In this document: positions 7,681-16,032 of the stretch, piece by piece
Layout of the letters: every line of letters begins with the position of its first letter
How positions within the stretch are numbered: the first letter of the stretch is position 1
Assembly (NCBI RefSeq): GCF_043641075.1
Contig: NZ_JBHZRC010000010.1
Coordinates: 62,001 to 126,000, forward strand
Origin: Bacillus_BD oryzisoli_A
GTDB lineage: Bacteria; Bacillota; Bacilli; Bacillales; Cytobacillaceae
DNA length: 64,000 nucleotides
Direction: 5' to 3'
Position numbers and translations under genes: made by a program
The notes under the pieces: generated by a model
Told to the model about the DNA's origin: nothing
The model's input: the letters and a program-made list of their open reading frames with translations, nothing else
Database searches by the model: none

Positions 7681-8739
7681 ATGATCCCGACGAAAATTAG
7701 ATTTGGAGTTTTAACTGAAAAAGGGCATGCTGAAGTTCGAGAAATAGAAATGCCTGAACTAAAGCCTGATGAACTTTTAGTAAAGCAGGAGGCCTGTAAT
7801 ATTTGTACGACTGATTATCAACAATGGCAGGGTCTGCGTGAACATCAAGGATATCCTATGGCAGGAGGGCATGAGGGATCCGGGATTGTTGTGGCGAAGG
7901 GTGATAAAGTTGGTGAGTCCTTTGAGCTAGGTGATCGAGTAAGTATTTTATATGACTACTGTGGAATTTGCGATAACTGTAAGGCAGGAATGATTACGAT
8001 TTGTCAAAATAAAAAGCTGTTTGGCAAAAATTATTCTGACGAGTACTACGGAATTTTTGGTTTTTCTAATTACTTTATTCGGAATGCAAAAAGCTTTGTT
8101 AAGATGAATCGCGATTTACCTGCCTCAGAAGCGGCATTTGTAGAGCCATTGGGATCTGTTCTTCATGGAATGAGAAAAATCAGACTCCAGGGTGGATATG
8201 ATACTGTTGTTGTGATTGGCGGAGGAACGATGGGCTTACTGAATGCAGCAGCAGCAAGGGCGATGGGTGCTAGAGTAATCGTTTCCGGTAGAGGAGAAAA
8301 GAAGCTTGCAGTAGGAAGGGAAATGGGCTTTGAAATGATCGATGCTGGAAGCACTGATCCTGTTGCAGAGGTGAAAAGATTAACAAATGGCCGCGGAGCA
8401 GACGCTGTGATTGTGTCAGCAGGAGCGACAGCAGCAAACCAGCAGGCGTTAGAAATGGTGAAGGATCAGCATGGCCGTGTGTTATTTTATGCAGCAGGAT
8501 ATCCAGTCCCTGGGTTAACAGTTGATTCTAATATTATCCACTACAAAAACCTGGAATTAATTGGGACCTTCGGATCTACGTTAGATGATTTTAATAACGC
8601 AGGCAGAATGCTAAGTGAAGGACGAATCAATGTTTCATATTTAATAGAAGAAAAAGTACCTTTAACGAATATTCAGGAAGCCTTTCAAAAGGCAAGTACA
8701 AAAGGGAACTTTAGGGTTTCTGTCATGTTGCAAGAATAA
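7681..8739 (+). CDS. Zinc-dependent medium-chain alcohol/polyol dehydrogenase
   Basis: The start is ATG 7681 after GGAGGAATTCC; the earlier in-frame ATG at 7630 has no site. The 352-residue MDR protein has a catalytic zinc motif (NICTTD, GHEGSG), the four-cysteine structural zinc cluster CGICDNCKAGMITIC, and a Rossmann fold with VVIGGGTMGLLNAAAA. The family oxidises secondary alcohols of polyols such as sorbitol or xylitol, or sugar phosphates. Being downstream of a polyol PTS, it most likely acts on the imported phosphorylated polyol; the exact substrate cannot be read from sequence. Confidence 0.85.
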   Translation: MIPTKIRFGVLTEKGHAEVREIEMPELKPDELLVKQEACNICTTDYQQWQGLREHQGYPMAGGHEGSGIVVAKGDKVGESFELGDRVSILYDYCGICDNCKAGMITICQNKKLFGKNYSDEYYGIFGFSNYFIRNAKSFVKMNRDLPASEAAFVEPLGSVLHGMRKIRLQGGYDTVVVIGGGTMGLLNAAAARAMGARVIVSGRGEKKLAVGREMGFEMIDAGSTDPVAEVKRLTNGRGADAVIVSAGATAANQQALEMVKDQHGRVLFYAAGYPVPGLTVDSNIIHYKNLELIGTFGSTLDDFNNAGRMLSEGRINVSYLIEEKVPLTNIQEAFQKASTKGNFRVSVMLQE

Positions 8740-8788
8740 TAGAAGGATTATCGATCATTCATTTCCAAGTAGGAAGGGGAAAACGCAC

Positions 8789-9784
8789 ATGAAATGTTTA
8801 GCTATTGCTGATTTATTTATCACAAAAGAAATGATGGAAAATGGTTTAGGTGAATTACGTGATCGGGGCGTTGATATTACTATCAAAGAGTGGCTGCACG
8901 AAGACTTAGAGGCGCTGCAAAAGGATAATATTACATTGGAGCAGCAAGGCAGTGAAGCCATTTCTTTACCTGCTGAAATAGAAGAAGGTATGGAAGAGTA
9001 TGATATTATTATTACTCAATTTGCGCCAATTGGAAAAAAAGTGATTGATAAATGTAAGAACTTAAAAATATTGGGTGTATTACGTGCAGGTATTGAAAAT
9101 GTAAATTATCATTATGCAGAAGAAAAAGGAATCAAAGTATTAAATACACCAGGAAGAAGTAATACAAGTGTATCTGAATTTACTGTCGGACTGATATTGT
9201 CTGAGATACGAAATATTTCGAGAGCCAACTATCAACTGAAGAACGGCAAATGGGAAAAATATTATCCAAATGGTATTTTGGCGCCAGAGTTAAAAGAATC
9301 TACTGTCGGACTTATTGGTTACGGAGCGATTGGTCAAAGAGTAGCAAATCTTCTTCGCCCATTTGGCGGAAAGATTATCTTCTTTGACGAATATTTTCAA
9401 GGTGAGACAGAAGATGTGAAAGTTGATTTAGATACGTTGGTAAGAGAAGCTGATATTGTTTCTATGCATTATCGACTAACAAGCGAAACAAAGCATATGC
9501 TAAATAAGACTCATTTTGAAAAAATGAAAAAATCTGCGGTCGTGATAAATAGTGCGCGTTCAGGGCTAATAAATGAACAGGATTTAATAGAGGCTTTAAT
9601 AGAAAAAAGAATTGCTGGAGCAGCAGTAGATGTATTTGATCAGGAGCCATTACCGGAGGATCATCCGTATTTACAGCTTGATAATGTGACGATTACACCG
9701 CATATTGCAGGATCAACTATTGGTAATTTTGCTAACTCTCCAAAAATCCTAACAGGCAGAATGATTACTGAGGGGTTAATCTAA
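8789..9784 (+). CDS. D-2-hydroxyacid dehydrogenase family protein (phosphoglycerate dehydrogenase-like)
   Basis: This 331-residue protein has the split catalytic and nucleotide-binding architecture of D-isomer 2-hydroxyacid dehydrogenases. The NAD-binding motif GLIGYGAIGQRVANLLRPFG is near residue 172. The catalytic Arg is in NSARSGLI, and the catalytic His in TPHIAGST. It follows the MDR dehydrogenase by 49 bp in the same operon. It probably interconverts a sugar-acid hydroxy group and a 2-oxo acid in the same pathway; serine biosynthesis is unlikely because of the context. Confidence 0.85.
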   Translation: MKCLAIADLFITKEMMENGLGELRDRGVDITIKEWLHEDLEALQKDNITLEQQGSEAISLPAEIEEGMEEYDIIITQFAPIGKKVIDKCKNLKILGVLRAGIENVNYHYAEEKGIKVLNTPGRSNTSVSEFTVGLILSEIRNISRANYQLKNGKWEKYYPNGILAPELKESTVGLIGYGAIGQRVANLLRPFGGKIIFFDEYFQGETEDVKVDLDTLVREADIVSMHYRLTSETKHMLNKTHFEKMKKSAVVINSARSGLINEQDLIEALIEKRIAGAAVDVFDQEPLPEDHPYLQLDNVTITPHIAGSTIGNFANSPKILTGRMITEGLI

Positions 9785-9861
9785 CGAACTGGAAATAACA
9801 GGACTGGACTTTTTGAAAGAACTACTAGATAGCAAAAAATGATTTGAAAATAGTAAAATAT

Positions 9862-9909
9862 AGCCTTCTTTAATTAGTTGAACCCATGCTGATTAAAGAG
9901 GGCTTTTTT
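9862..9909 (+). terminator. Rho-independent terminator after hydroxyacid dehydrogenase
   Basis: AGCCTTCTTTAAT (9862-9874) pairs with ATTAAAGAGGGCT (9892-9904), followed by a T6 run. It separates the second IIC-IIB-dehydrogenase unit from the IIA-IIC pair at 10028. Confidence 0.85.
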
Positions 9910-10027
9910 GCTTAAAGGGAATGCTAAGAGTGTTAAACGACAAAACGTGATAGTAAAGCTGGAATATAATCATACTATTATTGATATTATTCTGTATTTC
10001 ATTTTGTCCTTAAAGGAGGAACTTTAA

Positions 10028-10390
10028 ATGTTTCAAACAAAAATAATTGAAATCGGACCATTAGTACAAGAATTTCAGGAAGAAGATTTAGTCATCCTTT
10101 TTGGAACCTCGGCACCACCAGAATTAAAGGAAATCTCCGTTATACATGAAATAGAGAAAGGAGAACCGAAGGAAATACTTGCAGAAGGTGGAACCCTTGA
10201 ATTTGGAAATAAGGTATATAAGATAGAAAAGGTTGGAGATTTGGCTAATAAAAATTTTGAAGAACTAGGTCATCTTTCTATTTATTTTAAGGACGATACT
10301 TCAGCAGAACTCCTACCAGGGGCAATTTTAGTAACACCGGGTGAATATCCTGAGTTAAACGTTCATGATGTCATCAAGTTTATAAAATAG
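10028..10390 (+). CDS. srlB: PTS glucitol/sorbitol-family enzyme IIA component (second copy)
   Basis: This 120-residue paralogue of the protein at 1450 has the same blocks (QEEDLVILFGTSAPPELKEIS, a VIH motif with the likely phospho-histidine, and EELGHLSIYFKDDTS). It has a strong AAAGGAGG ribosome site and follows a terminator, so it must have its own promoter, although no strong -35/-10 pair was identified. It may serve the IIB-less IIC behind it and the IIC-IIB pair at 5975. Confidence 0.9.
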   Translation: MFQTKIIEIGPLVQEFQEEDLVILFGTSAPPELKEISVIHEIEKGEPKEILAEGGTLEFGNKVYKIEKVGDLANKNFEELGHLSIYFKDDTSAELLPGAILVTPGEYPELNVHDVIKFIK

Positions 10391-10399
10391 GGGGTAAAG

Positions 10400-10942
10400 G
10401 TGGATATATTAGTTTCTATAGCAGATGGTTTTATGGGAATGTTCCAAGCAGGTGCAGACGTTTTTATGGGATTTATAACGGGGATTATCCCTCTGCTCAT
10501 AACATTAATTACCGCTGTAAATGCTTTGATAAAGCTATTAGGTGAAGAAAGGATCTTTGCCTTTATGAAGAAGGTCTCCAAATTTACCATTTTACGTTAC
10601 ACAGTCATTCCGTTTTTTGCTGTATTTATTTTAACAAATCCTATGGCTTATACGTTCGGAAGGTTTTTACCTGAAAAGAATAAGCCTGCATTCTATGATG
10701 CGGCCGTTTCCCTTGTTCACCCGATTACAGGATTATTTCCGCATGCAAATGCAGCTGAACTATTTATTTTTCTTGGAATCGCCCAAGGCTTTGCTAAAGT
10801 TGGAAGTCAAAGTAAGTTAGCATTACTCTATTTAGTCGTTGGGCTTATAGTATGCCTGCTGCGTGGAATTGTAACTGAAAAAATAACGGAATTTTTCATA
10901 AAGAGGAAAAATCTCCGGATGACAAAAAGCGGAATAGGTTAA
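10400..10942 (+). CDS. srlA: PTS glucitol/sorbitol-family enzyme IIC component (third copy, no adjacent IIB)
   Basis: The GTG start at 10400 follows GGGGGTAAAG closely after IIA. The 180-residue product keeps the DGFMGMFQAGADVF, NPMAYTFGRFLPEKNKP and HPITGLFPHANAAELFIF motifs. Unlike the other two copies it is not followed by a IIB gene; a terminator comes next. It is either a spare IIC that assembles with one of the other IIB-IIC' proteins or a remnant of a third set. The C-terminal tail differs from the other copies. Confidence 0.9.
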   Translation: MDILVSIADGFMGMFQAGADVFMGFITGIIPLLITLITAVNALIKLLGEERIFAFMKKVSKFTILRYTVIPFFAVFILTNPMAYTFGRFLPEKNKPAFYDAAVSLVHPITGLFPHANAAELFIFLGIAQGFAKVGSQSKLALLYLVVGLIVCLLRGIVTEKITEFFIKRKNLRMTKSGIG

Positions 10943-10971
10943 TGGTCGACTAAAGGGAAAATGTTCTCATA

Positions 10972-11024
10972 AAAGCTCTTTGTATTAGAAATGCAAATAT
11001 TTCTAATCTACAAAGGGCTTTTTT
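10972..11024 (+). terminator. Terminator after third IIC gene
   Basis: A long stem joins AAGCTCTTTGTA with TACAAAGGGCTT, with an inner TTAGAAA/TTTCTAA pairing, followed by TTTTTT. Confidence 0.85.
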
Positions 11025-11082
11025 GTGCTTTTTCACAGGTATATATAATGTAAAAAAACTTACTTGTACATTTGTTTTTGTG

Positions 11083-11114
11083 TTGACCAAATGTTCATAG
11101 CGTGATACTATAAT
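11083..11114 (+). promoter_or_regulatory. Promoter region of 2-oxoacid dehydrogenase operon
   Basis: TTGACC (11083-11088) and TATAAT (11109-11114) are 20 bp apart, longer than ideal; GATACT at 11104-11109 gives 15 bp instead. Either spacing is suboptimal, which fits an activator-dependent promoter. No -24/-12 SigL element like that of B. subtilis acoABCL was seen. Confidence 0.4.
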
Positions 11115-11161
11115 TATACAAACGTAACATATAAGAACAAATGTAAAGGGAGGAAGAAAAA

Positions 11162-12148
11162 ATGACTTTAACAACGACTAAATTACCACCCCATATTACG
11201 AATGAAAAATTAATTGATATGTATAAAGAAATGTGGTTAATCCGCTATTTTGATGAAAAGGTTGACCAATTTTTTGCTAAAGGTGCAATCCACGGAACAA
11301 CTCACTTAGCTGTTGGACAGGAGCCATCGGCAACAGGACCTATTGCTGCTTTACAGCCGAAAGATAAGATTACAAGTACTCACCGTGGTCATGGACATTC
11401 TATTGCAAAAGGAACAGATGTCAATCGCATGATGGCAGAGCTATTTGGAAAAGTGGATGGTTATTGTAAAGGAAAAGGCGGCTCTATGCATATTGCGGAT
11501 CTTGAGATTGGAAATTTAGGTGCTAACGGGATTGTAGCTGGAGGTATTTCAATCGCAGTTGGAGCAGCTTTGACATCGAAAATGAAAAATTCAGGATATG
11601 TTGTTCTTTGTTATTTTGGTGATGGCGCATCAAATGAAGGCGCTTTCCACGAGTCAGTAAACCTAGCATCTGTTTGGGGATTGCCAGTCGTATTCTTCTG
11701 TGAGAATAACCAATATGGTATGAGTGGTTCCGTTAAAGACATGACAAATGTTGAAAATATTGCGGATCGTGCAGCGGCTTATGGAATCCCAGGTAAAGTT
11801 GTGGATGGAACAGATGTTATTGAAATGTTGAATGTAACCTATGAAGCAGTTGAAAATGCTCGTAAAGGTAACGGACCTTCCATTATCGAAGCAAAGACAT
11901 ACCGCTGGAAAGGTCATTCAAAGAGTGATGCGAAATTATATCGTACACGTGAAGAAGAGAACGAGTGGAAATCAAGGGACGGAATTAAAAAATTCAAAGA
12001 ATTATTAATTGCAGAAGGTCTTTTAACTGAAGAGAAGGCGAAAGAACTTCAACAAGAAGCGAAGAAGGAAATTGAAGACTCAGTAACATTTGCACAAAAT
12101 AGTCCGGAACCAACAATCGATTCATTATTCGAAGATGTATACGCGTAA
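11162..12148 (+). CDS. acoA: Acetoin/2-oxoacid dehydrogenase E1 component, alpha subunit
   Basis: This 328-residue thiamine-diphosphate enzyme subunit has HRGHGH (residues 74-79) and the ThDP-binding GDGASNEG...ENN motif (153-183). Length and motifs match E1 alpha of acetoin dehydrogenase better than pyruvate dehydrogenase. It catalyses cleavage or decarboxylation of the substrate and passes the acyl unit to E2. It heads a four-gene operon (E1a, E1b, E2, E3). The surrounding polyol PTS genes raise the possibility of a pathway-specific 2-oxoacid rather than acetoin. Confidence 0.85.
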   Translation: MTLTTTKLPPHITNEKLIDMYKEMWLIRYFDEKVDQFFAKGAIHGTTHLAVGQEPSATGPIAALQPKDKITSTHRGHGHSIAKGTDVNRMMAELFGKVDGYCKGKGGSMHIADLEIGNLGANGIVAGGISIAVGAALTSKMKNSGYVVLCYFGDGASNEGAFHESVNLASVWGLPVVFFCENNQYGMSGSVKDMTNVENIADRAAAYGIPGKVVDGTDVIEMLNVTYEAVENARKGNGPSIIEAKTYRWKGHSKSDAKLYRTREEENEWKSRDGIKKFKELLIAEGLLTEEKAKELQQEAKKEIEDSVTFAQNSPEPTIDSLFEDVYA

Positions 12149-12161
12149 GGGGGAGACTGAA

Positions 12162-13142
12162 ATGAGAGAACTTACTTATTTAGAAGCTGTAAGAGAAGCT
12201 ATGAGTCAAGAAATGAGACAAAATGAAGATGTATTTGTTTTAGGTGAAGATATTGGATTATATGGCGGTGCTTTCGGTGTAACAAGAGGAATGCTTGATG
12301 AATTTGGTCCAGAACGTATACGTAATACGCCGATTTCTGAAGCTGCCATTTCGGGTGCAGCAGTTGGGGCAGCCTTAACTGGAATGAGACCGATTCTTGA
12401 ATTGCAATTCTCCGATTTTATCACCATTGCAATGGATAATATTGTTAACCAGGCTGCTAAAACTCGTTATATGTTCGGCGGAAAAGGAAAAGTACCTATG
12501 GTTCTACGTACTCCTGCCGGCTCTGGTACGGGAGCCGCTGCACAGCACTCTCAAAGTCTTGAAGCTTGGACAGCGCATATTCCAGGTTTAATCGTAGTTC
12601 AACCTTCTACAGCATATGATGCGAAAGGTTTACTTAAAGCTGCTATAGATAATGATAATCCGGTTATTTTTTATGAACATAAGCTAGTCTATAAAACTTC
12701 TTCTGAAGTACCAGAAGAGCAATACTCTATTCCACTTGGTGTTGCTGATATTAAAAGAGAAGGTAAAGATGTAACGATTGTGGCAACTTCCTATATGGTT
12801 CATAAAGTACTGGAAGCAGCAAAAGAGCTTGAAAAAGAAGGCATTGACGTGGAAGTTGTTGATCCAAGAACAATTGTCCCATTAGATAAAGAAACAATTA
12901 TTAAATCAGTGAAAAAGACCGGCCGTTTACTTATTGCGCATGAAGCAGTAAAACGAGGTGGTATTGGTGGAGAAATTGCAAGTATGATTGCTGAAAGTGA
13001 AGCATTTGACTACCTTGATGCTCCAATTAAGCGCCTTGGCGGAAAAGAAGTTCCAATTCCTTATAATCCAAATTTAGAAAAAGCGGCAACACCTCAGGTA
13101 CCAGATATTATTGAAGCCGTAAAAGAACTAGTTCGTTATTAA
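12162..13142 (+). CDS. acoB: Acetoin/2-oxoacid dehydrogenase E1 component, beta subunit
   Basis: The start is ATG 12162 after GGGGGAGAC, 13 bp after the alpha-subunit stop; the longer frame begins inside acoA. The 326-residue protein has the transketolase-like pyrimidine-binding domain (EDIGLYGGAFGVT, RIRNTPISEAA) and the C-terminal transketolase domain (VVDPRTIVPLDKETI, HEAVKRGGIGGEI). It forms the E1 heterotetramer with the preceding gene product. Confidence 0.88.
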   Translation: MRELTYLEAVREAMSQEMRQNEDVFVLGEDIGLYGGAFGVTRGMLDEFGPERIRNTPISEAAISGAAVGAALTGMRPILELQFSDFITIAMDNIVNQAAKTRYMFGGKGKVPMVLRTPAGSGTGAAAQHSQSLEAWTAHIPGLIVVQPSTAYDAKGLLKAAIDNDNPVIFYEHKLVYKTSSEVPEEQYSIPLGVADIKREGKDVTIVATSYMVHKVLEAAKELEKEGIDVEVVDPRTIVPLDKETIIKSVKKTGRLLIAHEAVKRGGIGGEIASMIAESEAFDYLDAPIKRLGGKEVPIPYNPNLEKAATPQVPDIIEAVKELVRY

Positions 13143-13158
13143 TAAGGAGGAGCTTTGA

Positions 13159-14505
13159 ATGGCACATGGAATTTTTATGCCGAAGTTAAGTAGTACAATG
13201 GAAACAGGGACTATCCTTCAATGGTTTAAAGAAGAAGGAGAATCTGTTGAAATCGGCGAACCTATTTTTGAAATTATGACTGACAAAATTAATATAGAAG
13301 TGGAAGCGTATGAGGAAGGGGTCTTACTAAAGCGTTACTTTGATGTAGATGCTGTAGTCCCTGTTAATACCATAATCGGTTATATTGGTGAAGAAGGCGA
13401 AAATGTACCTGATGAATCTCCAGGTATCCAATCAGATGAAGACGATGCTGAAGCTGTAACATCTGCACAAGCTTCAGAAGCAGAAGTAGAAGAGGTTGTG
13501 GCAGTTGCTGCTGCAGCTGAAACGAGAGCAGCTTCGAACGAAAAATTACGTGCAACTCCTGCTGCTAAAAGAATCGCTAGAGAGAATCAAGTTGAAATTT
13601 CGCTTGTAGCTGGAACAGGTCCGGAAGGCAGAATTCAGGAACGAGATGTAATAGATTTTATTAAAAATGCTCCAAAGGCTACACCGCTGGCAAGAAAGCT
13701 AGCTCAATCAGAGCAAGTTGATTTAGCGAGTGTAACGGGTACAGGTGTTAACGGCAAGATCCTTAAACAGGATATCGCAGGTGCTCTTGCTCCTGCACCT
13801 GTTGCTGAAGTAAAACCAGCTCAGCGTAAGAAATTAGCTGGTATGAGAAAAGTAATTGCTGATCGTATGATCACAAGTGTAACAACTGCACCACATGTTA
13901 CTCTAACAAGTGATTTTGATATGACAAAGGTAAAAGAAATTCGTGCACAGCTTCTACCTACGATCGAAAAACAAACAGGTTATCGTCTATCATTTACTGA
14001 AATCATTATTAAAGCAACAAGCCTTGCTTTATCACGTTTTCCATCGGTGAATGCAGCGTTAATTGGGGACGAAATTATTTATAACGAACAAGTGAACATT
14101 GGTTTAGCCGTTGCTGTACCAGATGGATTGATGGTTCCTGTATTAAGAGATACAAATCTAAAAGGCTTAGCTGCTATCACAGCTGAAGCAAAGGAAATAG
14201 GTAAAAAAGCTCGTGATATGAAACTTAGTCCGGCGGAAATGCAGGGTTCTACATTTACAATTAGTAACCTTGGAATGTACGCAATTGATGGATTTACGCC
14301 AATTATTAATCAACCAGAAACAGCAATCTTAGGTATTGGACGTATTCAAGATAAACCAGTCGTGGTAAATGGTGCTATTGAAGTTCGTCCTATGATGGTA
14401 GCAAGTCTTTCCTTTGACCACCGCGTGATTGATGGTGCACCAGCAGCAGAATTCTTAACAGAATTAAAACGAATTCTTGAAAATCCATATGAATTATTAG
14501 TTTAG
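13159..14505 (+). CDS. acoC: Dihydrolipoamide acyltransferase (E2) with two peripheral-subunit-binding domains
   Basis: This 448-residue protein has an N-terminal lipoyl domain (residues 1-80, lipoyl Lys43 in TDKINIE), an Ala/Glu-rich linker, and two E3/E1-binding domains at about 131-168 and 174-210. Both carry the ATPxAxxxA...GTGxxGxIxxxD pattern. The catalytic acyltransferase core ends with HRVIDG (His421, Asp425). It transfers the acyl group to CoA. Two binding domains in one E2 are less common than one and may allow denser docking. Confidence 0.88.
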   Translation: MAHGIFMPKLSSTMETGTILQWFKEEGESVEIGEPIFEIMTDKINIEVEAYEEGVLLKRYFDVDAVVPVNTIIGYIGEEGENVPDESPGIQSDEDDAEAVTSAQASEAEVEEVVAVAAAAETRAASNEKLRATPAAKRIARENQVEISLVAGTGPEGRIQERDVIDFIKNAPKATPLARKLAQSEQVDLASVTGTGVNGKILKQDIAGALAPAPVAEVKPAQRKKLAGMRKVIADRMITSVTTAPHVTLTSDFDMTKVKEIRAQLLPTIEKQTGYRLSFTEIIIKATSLALSRFPSVNAALIGDEIIYNEQVNIGLAVAVPDGLMVPVLRDTNLKGLAAITAEAKEIGKKARDMKLSPAEMQGSTFTISNLGMYAIDGFTPIINQPETAILGIGRIQDKPVVVNGAIEVRPMMVASLSFDHRVIDGAPAAEFLTELKRILENPYELLV

Positions 14506-14517
14506 GGGATGAAATGA

Positions 14518-15918
14518 ATGTCGAAAAAATATGACCTAGTCATTGTTGGTGGAGGACCTGGTGGTTATGTAGCAGCCTTACACGCAGCCAAAAATGGACA
14601 GAAAGTAGCCTTAATTGAAGCAGACCACTTAGGTGGAACGTGTTTAAACAGAGGATGTATCCCGTCCAAAACTCTTCTCAGACATACGGAAATAATTGAA
14701 TCCATACAAGAAGCAAAGGAATGGGGGATTGAAACAGGGGAACTTCGTCTTTCATTAGATAAAATGAGAAAACGTAAGGACGATGTTATCAACAAATTAC
14801 GTTCCGGAATTGCCTTCTTAATGAAACAAGATAAGGTGGATGTATTTAATGGTTTAGGGATCATTGAGTCATCTAATGCAGTTAAAGTAGTTGGACAAGA
14901 TTCAGAAGAACTCCTTGAAGCTGGAAAAATTATCATTGCAACAGGATCCACTCCAGTGGTACCGCCTATTCCTGGATTAGATTCGGTTTCCTTTGAGACA
15001 AGTGACTCTATTTTCGATATTAAGGAGATTCCAGAGTCAATTGCCATCATTGGTGGAGGGGTAATTGGTGTTGAATTTGCTACAATCTTTGCAAGTTTAA
15101 ATTCGAGAGTGACTATTATTGAAATGGCTGATCGCCTTGCACCGCTTGAAGATGTAGAAGCTTCCAAGCTTTTAGAAAAAACATTAAAGAAAAAAGGGAT
15201 CAAAATTTTAACTAGCACAAAAGTTGAACGTTTTGAAAAGGCTGGTGAAAAGGTCGCTACTGTATGTACTGATAAAAAAGGAAAAGAAGTTGTCGTTGAA
15301 TCTTCTACTTTAATTGTCAGTGTTGGTAGAAAACCGAATCTTTCTGCAACTAGTAAACTAAATCTTGAAATGGCCGGACCTTTTATTAAAGTAAATAATA
15401 AAATGGAAACAAGTATTCCGAATGTATATGCAGTGGGTGATGTCGTTGGCGGATTCCAATTAGCTCATGTTGCAAGTGCAGAAGGGATTGTAGCAGCTAA
15501 TAATGCTTCCGGAGAACTGGATAAAATTGATTATCATGTTGTACCGCGTTGTATCTACACTCTACCGGAAATTGCTTCTGTTGGATTGTCTGAAGCAGAT
15601 GCAAAAGCAAAAGGACTCAATGTTCGCACGGAGAAATTTGATCATGCAGGAAACGGGAAGTCTTTAGCTGCCGGAGATACGACTGGTTTTACTAAAATTG
15701 TATATGATGAAAAATTAGGTGAAATCATTGGCGTTACAATGGTAGGTCAGCATGTCACAGAAATGATCTCAGAAGCTTCAGCGTTTATGTATCTTGAAGG
15801 TACCGTGGAAGAAGCAGCTAAGATGATTCATCCACATCCATCCGTTGTAGAAAGCTTTTATGAAGCCGCCCAAAATATTGTTCATAAGCTTAAAAAAGAG
15901 AAAAAACTTGTTCGTTAA
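14518..15918 (+). CDS. acoL: Dihydrolipoyl dehydrogenase (E3)
   Basis: This 466-residue flavoprotein begins with the FAD-binding GGGPGG (11-16) and the redox-active disulfide GGTCLNRGCIPSK (Cys42, Cys47). It continues with a second Rossmann motif, IIGGGVIGVEFA, and ends with the dimerisation domain containing HPHPSVVE. It reoxidises the lipoyl groups of the preceding E2 with NAD+. Being last of the E1a-E1b-E2-E3 operon and only 12 bp after E2 supports a dedicated E3. Confidence 0.92.
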   Translation: MSKKYDLVIVGGGPGGYVAALHAAKNGQKVALIEADHLGGTCLNRGCIPSKTLLRHTEIIESIQEAKEWGIETGELRLSLDKMRKRKDDVINKLRSGIAFLMKQDKVDVFNGLGIIESSNAVKVVGQDSEELLEAGKIIIATGSTPVVPPIPGLDSVSFETSDSIFDIKEIPESIAIIGGGVIGVEFATIFASLNSRVTIIEMADRLAPLEDVEASKLLEKTLKKKGIKILTSTKVERFEKAGEKVATVCTDKKGKEVVVESSTLIVSVGRKPNLSATSKLNLEMAGPFIKVNNKMETSIPNVYAVGDVVGGFQLAHVASAEGIVAANNASGELDKIDYHVVPRCIYTLPEIASVGLSEADAKAKGLNVRTEKFDHAGNGKSLAAGDTTGFTKIVYDEKLGEIIGVTMVGQHVTEMISEASAFMYLEGTVEEAAKMIHPHPSVVESFYEAAQNIVHKLKKEKKLVR

Positions 15919-15953
15919 TCAACAGTAACTATCATCTTCTTGTTAAAAAATTT

Positions 15954-15991
15954 AGGGTCTGGCACCTTCCTTGGTACAGGCTCCTTTTTTT
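15954..15991 (+). terminator. Imperfect terminator after E3 gene
   Basis: GGGTCTGGCACC and GGTACAGGCTCC form an imperfect stem around TTCCTT, followed by TTTTTTT. Read-through to the regulator at 16033 is possible. Confidence 0.6.
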
Positions 15992-16032
15992 ATTATATAT
16001 ATGAAAAGTCTAAAACAAAGTGAGGTGTGAAC

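Noticed and set aside
11083..11114. SigL (-24/-12) promoter for the E1-E2-E3 operon
   Set aside because: No GG-N10-GC pattern was found upstream, and there is no AcoR-like activator gene nearby.
14565..15218. 217-codon minus-strand frame inside the E3 gene
   Set aside because: It is the reverse-complement shadow of dihydrolipoyl dehydrogenase, with no recognisable domain.
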